From: Candidatus Limimorpha equi
GTDB lineage: Bacteria; Bacteroidota; Bacteroidia; Bacteroidales; F082
DNA: 9,052 bases
Assembly: GCA_018065885.1 (NCBI GenBank)
Contig: JAGHSL010000296.1
Location: 1-9,052 of the forward strand
Direction of reading: 5' to 3'
The stretch's first letter is position 1, and every line of letters begins with the position of its first letter. This document shows, one piece after another, positions 1-5,237 of the stretch. The translations under genes were made by a program, and so were the position numbers. The notes under the pieces were generated by a model that had not been told where the DNA came from, ran no database searches, and was given only the letters and a program-made list of their open reading frames with translations.

Positions 1-17
1 ATTAGCCGAAAAAACGC

Positions 18-249
18 TACTTTTGCGGCAGCTTTAGAGCGATGTCCAGACTTGCTAAATCGCCAATTTCAGTACGGTGGACACGAGGCTAATGCTCATT
101 TTCTGTCTTTGACTACGGCGCAAAGGCTCACGGCCTGCGCACCTTTTCAGATACAGGCGTGGGATGAGTGTTTCTTTCCGTTCCGTAAGGGTGTTTGGCG
201 ATGCCTGCAAGTCGGCGGAAGGAGGCAAATCTCACGCTTTTCTTGTATG
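18..249 (+). repeat. Leader-like repeated element, copy 1
   Basis: Non-coding element whose motifs recur in the same order at 321-586. It opens with the box TACTTTTG (18-25) followed by CGGC. Then come ATCGCCAA (59-66), AATGCTCATTTTCTGT near 91, an ACAGGCGTG motif near 153, TTGGCGAT (195-202) and CTCACGCTTTTCTTGTATG ending at 249. The arms 59-66 and 195-202 are exact reverse complements, 128 nt apart. A hairpin built on AGGC/GCCT and GCGC/GCGC fits within about 120-144. Reading frames are not conserved with copy 2, which argues against translation. No gene follows before copy 2 starts, so this copy is either a free-standing RNA or a leader that has lost its gene. Confidence 0.6.
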
Positions 250-320
250 TGGGTTGCCAAATGATAATTGAATTGTAAACTAAAAAAGTTGGACTTATGA
301 GCATTTGTTTGAAAATTGTC

Positions 321-328
321 TATATTTG
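321..328 (+). promoter_or_regulatory. Candidate -7 promoter box of the 676-4193 operon
   Basis: TATATTTG fits the Bacteroidetes -7 consensus TAnnTTTG, and it aligns with TACTTTTG (18-25) of copy 1, both followed by CGGC. No good TTTG lies at the expected 19-20 nt upstream; the nearest, at 304-307, is only 13 nt away. The call rests on the -7 box and on its conservation between copies. No other TAnnTTTG box was seen immediately before 676 or 937. Confidence 0.45.
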
Positions 329-586
329 CGGCTGAATCGAGGGAGCAATCTCGGTTCGGAAGGAAGCATTTACAGACCCTTGACTGTGAAAATCGCCAAA
401 TTTGAACGACTGGGGACTAAAACAAATGCTCATTTCTTGTTTTGCTGCCGAGGCAGTGCGTATTACGCTGTGCTTGGCAAGGAAACAGGCGTGAGAATTT
501 TGCAACGTAGTCTATTCAGTCACAGGTGTTTGGCGATACCTACAGTCAGATAGGCGGAGTGAATAAGTCTCACGCTTTCTTGTATG
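321..586 (+). repeat. Leader-like repeated element, copy 2, upstream of the AAA operon
   Basis: Second diverged copy of the 18-249 element. It starts with TATATTTG (321-328) followed by CGGC. It has an extra 8-bp stem not seen in copy 1: GAATCGAG (334-341) against CTCGGTTC (350-357), with one G-U pair and an 8-nt loop. The long-range arms are ATCGCCAAA (392-400) and TTTGGCGAT (529-537), with one more pair than copy 1 and nearly the same spacing. It contains the same AATGCTCATTT, ACAGGCGTG, TTTGGCGATACC and CTCACGCTTTCTTGTATG blocks. It ends 90 nt before the DUF6140-like start codon, so it is probably the 5' untranslated leader of that operon. An open frame runs from GTG 526 through it into the 676 gene, but frame breaks between the copies suggest it is not coding. 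Confidence 0.6.
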
Positions 587-675
587 AGGTAATAACGCCG
601 GTTTCAGTGAGATTTGTTGGCAAAAAAAGCAACATCTGGAGTAGCCATGCTATTTCCAAGCAAAACGAAATCATT

Positions 676-894
676 ATGTTATACAGAATAACGGTAAAAA
701 ACAGCAAAATCACCAGCGGCATCCGCATAGAACGCGGCATGAGCGTTGACGTGGTGACAAACAGCATGAGCAACCCCGTAACCACCAACGGCGGACAACC
801 CGTCGTGGATGCATTCATGCGCATTTACGGAATCGACATCAGGAAAGCCGGCGCTTTGAGCATGGCTTGGTTGGATGTGGAGAGAATTGGATAG
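676..894 (+). CDS. DUF6140-like small protein, first gene of the AAA operon
   Basis: A 72-residue protein that I recognise, with moderate certainty, as the Bacteroidetes family DUF6140. Its usual features are present: an N-terminal strand YRITVKN, a central GMSVDVVTNSMSNPV, TNGG at 37-40, VVDAFMRIYGIDI and a C-terminal LDVERI. The function of this family is unknown to me. ATG 676 was chosen because the family begins with the MxYxITVKN strand; an in-frame GTG at 526 would add 50 residues drawn from the leader repeat. The next gene starts 42 nt downstream with no terminator between, so co-transcription is likely. No membrane segment or catalytic motif is visible. It may be a small structural or regulatory partner of the downstream proteins, but that is inference from position only. 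Confidence 0.75.
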   Translation: MLYRITVKNSKITSGIRIERGMSVDVVTNSMSNPVTTNGGQPVVDAFMRIYGIDIRKAGALSMAWLDVERIG

Positions 895-936
895 AAAACT
901 GCAAATTAACATAGTATTAACCAAACAATTAAACAA

Positions 937-1380
937 ATGGATTTAAAACAAATGAATCTCGATGAATTGAAGAAAGTGTTTGTCGAGACGGTCCTCCCGA
1001 AAATTAAGGAAGGATGGGAAACTGCGAAAGAAAAACTTTTTGGAGAAAATGGAATTTTGGATGAAATTAAAAATAATCCCAAAGAGTTTTTTGATGCTGC
1101 TAAACTTGCAGCGAAACTCGATTTCTCTTTTGAAGAAGTGGAGATGCTGACTGTTGAAAAGATTGTTGAAATCTCAAAACAGCACATGGCTGCCAACAGC
1201 AACGAAGTCGTTGCTTACAAAACGCTTGAAAAAGACACTTTCAAAGTGTATCTTTCTTATGCAACAGACCGTGAATTGCTGCCTGAAGAAGAAAACCATT
1301 ATGTAGTCATTGAAGCAGATGGTTTGTCTAAAGACGTAAAGGAACTGTTTTCTGAATCTGATGTTGTAATCTTAAAATAA
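937..1380 (+). CDS. Small helical protein with the operon's shared C-terminal domain (member 1)
   Basis: A 147-residue hypothetical protein, not assigned to a family. Residues 1-85 look helical and charged, with a KIKEGWETAKEKLFGENG stretch near 22-39, and carry no membrane segment. Residues 98-147 match the C-terminal domain found in the next three proteins: a strand (TFKVYLSYA), acidic residues with ELLPEEE, a second strand (YVVIEADG), a helix (KDVKELF) and the closing strand SDVVILK. The equivalent end is NEQLVVLN in member 2 and NEDLVVLN in member 3. Member 1 is the most diverged of the three. ATG 937 follows A-rich DNA without a Shine-Dalgarno site, as is common in Bacteroidetes; M6 is an alternative start. 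The next gene begins 8 nt after the stop, indicating an operon. It may be the soluble member of a set whose other members attach to membranes. Confidence 0.75.
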   Translation: MDLKQMNLDELKKVFVETVLPKIKEGWETAKEKLFGENGILDEIKNNPKEFFDAAKLAAKLDFSFEEVEMLTVEKIVEISKQHMAANSNEVVAYKTLEKDTFKVYLSYATDRELLPEEENHYVVIEADGLSKDVKELFSESDVVILK

Positions 1381-1388
1381 TACAAATT

Positions 1389-1739
1389 ATGGCTAGTAGT
1401 TTTATCAGTACAATTGCTGAAGCTTTAAAGCGCTTTTTTGAATGCGTTAAGAACTTGGTGAAAAAGGTAATCAACGGAATCTTGAATTTTTTCAAGGAAA
1501 TTGTCAATTATTTCAAATCTTTACGTCTGATAAAGAATAAGGATATACCTTTCATCGCTAATCCGGAACAGTTTAAGGATATGATAAAAAATGCTCCAGT
1601 TAAAAATGTGGGCATTTTTGAAGCTACATATAACGCTGAAACTGATGAAATTGAAAACGCTCGCTATTTAGCAGCGGATGATGTTGATGAACAGACCAAA
1701 GAAGTCCTTGGAAATGAACAATTGGTGGTACTAAATTAA
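1389..1739 (+). CDS. Amphipathic-helix protein with the shared C-terminal domain (member 2)
   Basis: A 116-residue hypothetical protein. Residues 1-46 form a run of amphipathic helix in which hydrophobic residues alternate with Lys clusters (IAEALKRFFECVKNLVKKV, then ILNFFKEIVNYFKSL). That suggests peripheral membrane association or coiled packing rather than a true transmembrane span. Residues 42-116 align closely with residues 48-122 of the next gene: FKSLRLIKNKDIPF against FKTLQLVKGKNVPF, QFKDMI against RFKDVI, VGIFE against LGVFN, and VLGNEQLVVLN against VLGNEDLVVLN. The two genes are therefore tandem paralogues with swapped N-termini. It lies 8 nt after member 1 and 8 nt before member 3. 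Function unknown; I infer a shared partner for the common domain, possibly the ATPase encoded at 2470. Confidence 0.78.
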   Translation: MASSFISTIAEALKRFFECVKNLVKKVINGILNFFKEIVNYFKSLRLIKNKDIPFIANPEQFKDMIKNAPVKNVGIFEATYNAETDEIENARYLAADDVDEQTKEVLGNEQLVVLN

Positions 1740-1747
1740 TCAATGAT

Positions 1748-2116
1748 ATGAAAACAATTCTTGGAGTAGTATTAGGCTTGGGCGCCATTGCTATTGCTGC
1801 AATTGCAGTCTCGAAAAGCAAGAAGAAGGTTCCTATGGAATCAGAGACCGTAAATGGTAATCTGAAAATGAGTGATGTTGTTGGCTATTTTAAAACGCTG
1901 CAATTAGTAAAAGGTAAAAATGTTCCGTTTGTCGCTCGTGCAAGTCGGTTCAAGGATGTCATCAACACGAATTCGGCAAAACCTCAGTCATTAGTGCTTG
2001 GAGTTTTTAATCAGGAGTCTGATGAATTAAACCCTGTTAAAGTAATCTATTGTGATGGTTTTGACGAAAAACTTCTCGAAGTGTTAGGGAATGAGGATTT
2101 AGTTGTGCTAAATTAG
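1748..2116 (+). CDS. Single-pass membrane protein with the shared C-terminal domain (member 3)
   Basis: A 122-residue hypothetical protein. Residues 4-21 are a clear hydrophobic span (ILGVVLGLGAIAIAAIAV) followed directly by KSKKK. By the positive-inside rule this is a signal anchor with the C-terminus in the cytoplasm; no signal-peptidase site is evident. A linker of about 20 residues leads to the shared domain at 48-122, which is closest to member 2. The start used is ATG 1748; an out-of-frame ATG at 1743 overlaps it. The stop at 2114-2116 is followed 10 nt later by a GC-rich hairpin that may reduce read-through to the next gene. I infer that the anchored domain faces the cytoplasm, where the AAA+ ATPase would reach it. 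Confidence 0.78.
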   Translation: MKTILGVVLGLGAIAIAAIAVSKSKKKVPMESETVNGNLKMSDVVGYFKTLQLVKGKNVPFVARASRFKDVINTNSAKPQSLVLGVFNQESDELNPVKVIYCDGFDEKLLEVLGNEDLVVLN

Positions 2117-2126
2117 CAACCAAATA

Positions 2127-2164
2127 GGAGCCGCGCATTAAGGCTCGGCTCCTGTTAAATTTTT
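2127..2164 (+). terminator. Mid-operon hairpin, weak terminator or attenuator
   Basis: GGAGCCG (2127-2133) pairs perfectly with CGGCTCC (2146-2152) around a 12-nt loop. Five Ts come after a 7-nt gap (2160-2164), which is a poor match to a strong intrinsic terminator. It lies in the only gap over 50 nt between members 3 and 4. It could tune expression of the last small protein and the ATPase, or protect the mRNA 3' end of the first three genes. Confidence 0.45.
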
Positions 2165-2173
2165 AGATTGAAT

Positions 2174-2464
2174 ATGGGATGGCTTGATATACTTAAAATT
2201 GTTGCTATAGCAGTTGCTGGTGGTGCAGCTGTTGCGACAACAGTAGTTATTGTGAAAAAGATCACAGCTGCAAGATTAAAGGCTAAAGTTGCAGAGGATT
2301 TTTCAAAAGCTATTAAGCTGAAAATCAAAGATAAAAGTACAAAGACTGTCGATGTCGGTATTTTTGGTGCAAACAATCAGCTTATTGCAGAAAAAACTTA
2401 CAAATCGGAAGAAGGAATCTCTGATGAATTGTATGTCGGTCAGGTTCTTTATGTGAATAGTTAA
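2174..2464 (+). CDS. Single-pass membrane protein with a diverged shared C-terminal domain (member 4)
   Basis: A 96-residue hypothetical protein. Residues 5-27 are a hydrophobic span (ILKIVAIAVAGGAAVATTVV) followed by KKITAARLKAK, again predicting a short or absent outer part and a cytoplasmic C-terminus. Residues 40-96 resemble the domain of members 1-3 in order and spacing: a basic helix, the strand VDVGIFGANNQLIAEK (compare VGIFE and LGVFN), an acidic SEEGISDEL helix and a closing hydrophobic strand VLYVNS. It is shorter and more diverged, so homology is likely but not certain. ATG 2174 is preferred over the in-frame TTG at 2168, two codons earlier. The ATPase gene starts 5 nt after the stop, so the two products are probably made together. 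Confidence 0.75.
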   Translation: MGWLDILKIVAIAVAGGAAVATTVVIVKKITAARLKAKVAEDFSKAIKLKIKDKSTKTVDVGIFGANNQLIAEKTYKSEEGISDELYVGQVLYVNS

Positions 2465-2469
2465 TAAAG

Positions 2470-3780
2470 ATGGTAAAAGTTATAGTTCAAAAACAAGAAG
2501 TTGATTCAAGCGAAATGATTTACGCAAATCAAATCGAAAATTCGTTTGAATCATTCGTTAAAGACACTTTAAATCGAAAAAAAGAATTACAAATAAAGGT
2601 TTGTCCAAAGTTTGAAATCATTAAGCGAGAGGCAAATCCATATCGCGTGGAACATAACGCATCTTTTGAAATGGAAGGCAGTTATGGTTTTGTCTCTTTG
2701 GTGAATGATTTTTTCAAAAGTAGAGACGATTGGGATGTTTGCTTCAAAAAGCACACCTTATTAATTACTTTGGATATGAAACCCAATGACAAATCAAAAT
2801 CAAAGACAATGGAAACGAAAAAAACAGATGAAACACCTGATTTTATTCCTGTAGTTCCGAAATATACTTTCGAGCAGATGATTTTGCCAGAAAACGTTAG
2901 CAAAGATTTATTTGATTCATTGAAAGTGATTGAATGTAAGGAGCTTATATATGATAAATGGGGGTTCTCGGAAATAGATTCTGTTCCAAGAAGCGTCTTG
3001 AATTTTTACGGTGACCCAGGGACAGGCAAAACGATGTGTGCCCATGCTATTGCTCATCGTCTTGGAAAGAAAATATTGTTGCTTAATTATGCAGAAATCG
3101 AATCGAAATATGTTGGCGAAGCACCAAAAAATCTGATGAAAGCGTTTACGATTGCAGAGCAAACGGATTCGGTTCTGTTTTTTGATGAAGCTGATTCTTT
3201 TTTGGGCAAACGCATTCAGAATGTCACTCAAGGATCGGACCAGGCCTTAAATTCGCTTCGCAGTCAAATGCTTATTCTTTTGGAACAGTTTTCGGGCGTT
3301 GTCTTGTTCGCAACAAATCTGGTGACAAATTTTGATAGGGCTTTTGAATCGAGAATTTTGAAACATATTCGTTTTGAATTGCCAAATCAACAGGCTCGTT
3401 GTGCCATTATTAAGAAAATGTTGCCTTCAAGGTTGCCGAAAACTCATAATTTCACGGATGAAGAAATTGACAAGGCAAGTTCAATGATAGATGGCTTTTC
3501 GGGAAGAGAGATAAAGAATGCCATTTTGGATATGATGCTTTCAAAAGCGAAAGTTGGCGATGATTCCTTGGTTTTTGAAATCAGTGATTTGTTTGATGCT
3601 TTTGCCAAAAAGAAAGAAGAACTTAAAGTTCTCAAAGAGCAGGAAGAAAAATTGTTGAAAGATAATATTTTGAAGAAGTTGCACGAGAAGAACGAAGAAG
3701 CACGTATTGAAAACGAAGCTAAGGAAAAGGAACAACCTGATGTTTGCGAGAAATCAGATAAAAGAAATGGAAATGATTGA
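2470..3780 (+). CDS. AAA+ ATPase of the Vps4/Cdc48-like type with novel N-terminal domain
   Basis: A 436-residue AAA+ ATPase predicted to act as a cytosolic hexamer. Residues 1-130 form a domain I do not recognise, ending in a KSKSK-rich linker. The ATPase core follows: Walker A GDPGTGKT at 181-188, pore loop 1 KYVGEAP at 213-219 with an aromatic-hydrophobic-Gly triplet, Walker B VLFFDEAD at 235-242, sensor 1 ATN at 281-283, and a candidate arginine finger in DRAFESR (289-295). The lid has GFSGREI at 342-348. Residues 375-422 are a strongly charged coiled coil, and the tail is hydrophilic. In this clade the YVG pore loop threads or remodels protein substrates. No protease or metallopeptidase domain is fused, so this would be an unfoldase or remodeller. 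The four small proteins just upstream are the obvious candidate substrates or adaptors, which is inference from operon structure. All key residues are present, so the gene should be functional. Confidence 0.93.
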   Translation: MVKVIVQKQEVDSSEMIYANQIENSFESFVKDTLNRKKELQIKVCPKFEIIKREANPYRVEHNASFEMEGSYGFVSLVNDFFKSRDDWDVCFKKHTLLITLDMKPNDKSKSKTMETKKTDETPDFIPVVPKYTFEQMILPENVSKDLFDSLKVIECKELIYDKWGFSEIDSVPRSVLNFYGDPGTGKTMCAHAIAHRLGKKILLLNYAEIESKYVGEAPKNLMKAFTIAEQTDSVLFFDEADSFLGKRIQNVTQGSDQALNSLRSQMLILLEQFSGVVLFATNLVTNFDRAFESRILKHIRFELPNQQARCAIIKKMLPSRLPKTHNFTDEEIDKASSMIDGFSGREIKNAILDMMLSKAKVGDDSLVFEISDLFDAFAKKKEELKVLKEQEEKLLKDNILKKLHEKNEEARIENEAKEKEQPDVCEKSDKRNGND

Positions 3781-3815
3781 AAATTAATTGAAATAAACTA
3801 TTAAACAGAATAAAT

Positions 3816-4193
3816 ATGGCAAAAGTAATTTTTTCAGACGCTGATAGAGAGTCGTTTTTGCGAATTAAAGAATGTGTAAAAGACATTGTTGATCATACAA
3901 AGAATATGACAGAGGAAAAATGGCATGACGAAGATGTTCAATATGTTCTTAAAGATGCTTTAGTTAAACTTGTTGAGGCATACTTGAATGCAACCGATGT
4001 GGTAAAACAGTTTATGCGTGAATATTTTGCTGATATTGATTGCATTATTCATTATTGCATTGATGGACTGGATGGGATGTCTCCAGATTCGGATAATTAT
4101 GATAAGACAAAAGAAGAACCAGATTTCGTTTTCTTTTATATAATAAAATACCTTCCTCTCTCATTGCAAAAAATGAATGGTGTTACTATTTGA
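3816..4193 (+). CDS. Acidic helical protein of unknown function, end of the AAA operon
   Basis: A 125-residue protein I do not recognise. It is acidic and predicted mostly helical, with blocks RIKECVKDIVDHTKNM (16-31), EDVQYVLKDALVKLVEAYL (39-57) and DVVKQFMREYFADIDCIIHYCIDGL (61-85). A loop rich in Asp and Glu at 88-103 is followed by a hydrophobic FVFFYIIKYLPL segment (104-115), probably too short and too interrupted to span a membrane. ATG 3816 lies 35 nt after the ATPase stop in AT-rich DNA without a terminator, and base composition matches the upstream genes, so it probably belongs to the same operon. An effector, regulator or immunity role is possible, but nothing in the sequence decides this. 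Confidence 0.65.
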   Translation: MAKVIFSDADRESFLRIKECVKDIVDHTKNMTEEKWHDEDVQYVLKDALVKLVEAYLNATDVVKQFMREYFADIDCIIHYCIDGLDGMSPDSDNYDKTKEEPDFVFFYIIKYLPLSLQKMNGVTI

Positions 4194-4201
4194 TTATTCT
4201 C

Positions 4202-4573
4202 ATGCGCACCACCACTCTCCAATTCACCCAATCCGCCCGCCGCGTTTACACTTCGGTGAAACGTGCCGTTGAGAAGTGCGGACAGTTCAGGCATGTCGTG
4301 CCGAATGATGACACTTTTGTCATCACGGCGCGGCATGGCATGAGTCTGATGGCCTTGGGCGAGAAAATCACCATTCATGTCGTGGCCACGGGCACGCAGT
4401 CAAGCAAAGTGGTCATCGAATTGGCCAACCAGATTTTCATCAACATCCTCAACCTTGGCGCAAACAAGAAAAACGTGCAAAGCCTTGAAGATTACATCAG
4501 CAACGAGGTTTACCGCCTTTGCAACGATGCGGAAATAAAGTTCAGGCAGCCGGAGATAAGGATGCGGAAATGA
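4202..4573 (+). CDS. Conserved hypothetical protein; parent of the tail remnants downstream
   Basis: A 123-residue protein of unknown function with no membrane segment. The N-terminus QFTQSARRVYTSVKRAVEKC looks helical. The middle alternates strands (FVITARHG, KITIHVVATG, SKVVIELA), and a C-terminal helix (SLEDYISNEVYRLC) leads to a basic tail FRQPEIRMRK. The helix-strand-helix layout recalls small alpha/beta sandwich domains, but I cannot name a family. ATG 4202 is used; an in-frame TTG at 4190 would overlap the upstream stop. It is visibly richer in G and C than the 937-4193 block, from which it is separated by only 8 nt, so a junction between differently derived DNA probably lies here. Codons 82-123 recur as diverged fragments at 6002-6115, 6513-6644 and 7608-7730. 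This intact copy is therefore the likely anchor of a cassette-exchange site. Confidence 0.72.
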   Translation: MRTTTLQFTQSARRVYTSVKRAVEKCGQFRHVVPNDDTFVITARHGMSLMALGEKITIHVVATGTQSSKVVIELANQIFINILNLGANKKNVQSLEDYISNEVYRLCNDAEIKFRQPEIRMRK

Positions 4574-4648
4574 GGGGCTTACAGGGTCATTAAAACTTGA
4601 TATCTATAAAAATTTCAAGAAAACCATTCTCTTTTTAGAAAACTTGTG

Positions 4649-4656
4649 TATCTTTG
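4649..4656 (+). promoter_or_regulatory. Promoter box TATCTTTG of a short transcript
   Basis: TATCTTTG matches TAnnTTTG and is followed by CAGCCG, like the other cassette promoters in the window (TTTGCAACCG at 6152, TTTGCAGTTG at 6923). The -33 region (about 4625-4629) is poor. It reads toward the hairpin and terminator at 4669-4726, not toward any plus-strand gene. Confidence 0.5.
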
Positions 4657-4662
4657 CAGCCG

Positions 4663-4726
4663 AGTTCATCTCTCATTTGAGAGAAGGAAATCGAAAAACG
4701 CACAGCCTTGAAGTTGTGCGTTTTTT
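4663..4726 (+). ncRNA. Candidate small RNA (about 65 nt)
   Basis: From the TATCTTTG box the transcript would start near 4663. It would contain a 6-bp hairpin (TCTCTC 4669-4674 with GAGAGA 4679-4684, loop ATTT), then an A-rich linker and the terminator hairpin at 4695-4726. There is no room for more than a tiny peptide. The alternative is that the box is the left-over promoter of a former plus-strand cassette, now reading into the terminator of the minus-strand operon. The sequence alone does not decide between the two. Confidence 0.35.
4695..4726. terminator. Bidirectional intrinsic terminator
   Basis: AAAACGCACA (4695-4704) pairs with TGTGCGTTTT (4715-4724) around a 10-nt loop. On the plus strand it ends in six Ts (4721-4726). 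On the minus strand the A-run at 4694-4698 becomes a T-run. It lies 3 nt beyond the stop of the minus-strand gene at 4730, so it probably terminates that operon as well as the candidate small RNA. Confidence 0.75.
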
Positions 4727-4729
4727 GCT

Positions 4730-5236
4730 TTATTTAAGAACATCCAACCTTCGATCGTATTTTTTGTCCATCTTGTTGCGGGCGGCATCTTTTCCTTCCA
4801 AATAATAAGCAGTCAGCAGATAATATTCGTCTTTATTGCGCAATGGTTCAAGTATGATAACATAATGTTCATCCATGTCATAGATATAAGTTCTGATTCC
4901 TTGAGGCTCTTGCACCGAGAACACCTTCATGTTGTCTTTCTTTAATTCTTCGACATGATACTTGATCCAATGCAGCCTTCTCGACCGGCTCATGTCGAAT
5001 TCTCTTTTGTTGATGCTTTTTTCAGTTATCTTGGTCGTAAGGTGACGAAAAAAGCGCTCCATAGTATCTTCACCTTCAGCGGAAGTCGGGTTGATTTTCT
5101 TTGTCTTGAAAGAAAAATCCGAATTACCAGCTATGTCGCGATTGAAAATGCGTTTCAGCGATTCGTTTCTCTGACTTTCGGAATAGGCCGTCAAATCGAG
5201 CAATTCGTTGTAAACTTTCATCAAATTGAGGGGCAT
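4730..5236 (-). CDS. Putative PBECR-like RNase toxin, partner of the DUF3800 protein
   Basis: A 168-residue protein. Residues 1-80 are helical and charged. Residues 85-168 resemble the small RNase fold of the phage Barnase-EndoU-ColicinE5/D-RelE-like (PBECR) toxins: a basic helix RSRRLHWIKYHVEELKK (84-100), RTYIYD at 115-120, the strand YVIILEP, a very typical YYLLTAYYLEG at 138-148, and a basic end KKYDRRL. H89, R115, T116, Y117 and K158-Y160 are candidate active-site or RNA-binding residues. Assignment is by pattern recognition and is moderate. Its ATG lies one base after the stop of the upstream gene, so translation is probably coupled; M6 is an alternative start. The pairing suggests a toxin-antitoxin or defence unit in which this is the nuclease. 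Confidence 0.6.
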   Translation of the reverse strand: MPLNLMKVYNELLDLTAYSESQRNESLKRIFNRDIAGNSDFSFKTKKINPTSAEGEDTMERFFRHLTTKITEKSINKREFDMSRSRRLHWIKYHVEELKKDNMKVFSVQEPQGIRTYIYDMDEHYVIILEPLRNKDEYYLLTAYYLEGKDAARNKMDKKYDRRLDVLK

Positions 5237-5237
5237 A

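Noticed and set aside
52..264. Open frame of 70 codons in copy 1 of the repeat
   Set aside because: The equivalent frame in copy 2 has stops and indels; conservation is at DNA level, with paired arms, not at protein level.
305..553. Open frame of 82 codons over copy 2 of the repeat
   Set aside because: It does not align in frame with copy 1, starts inside the promoter region, and shows no protein-like pattern.
526..675. N-terminal extension of the DUF6140-like protein from GTG 526
   Set aside because: The 50 added residues come from the repeated leader; the family starts at MLYRITVKN (676).
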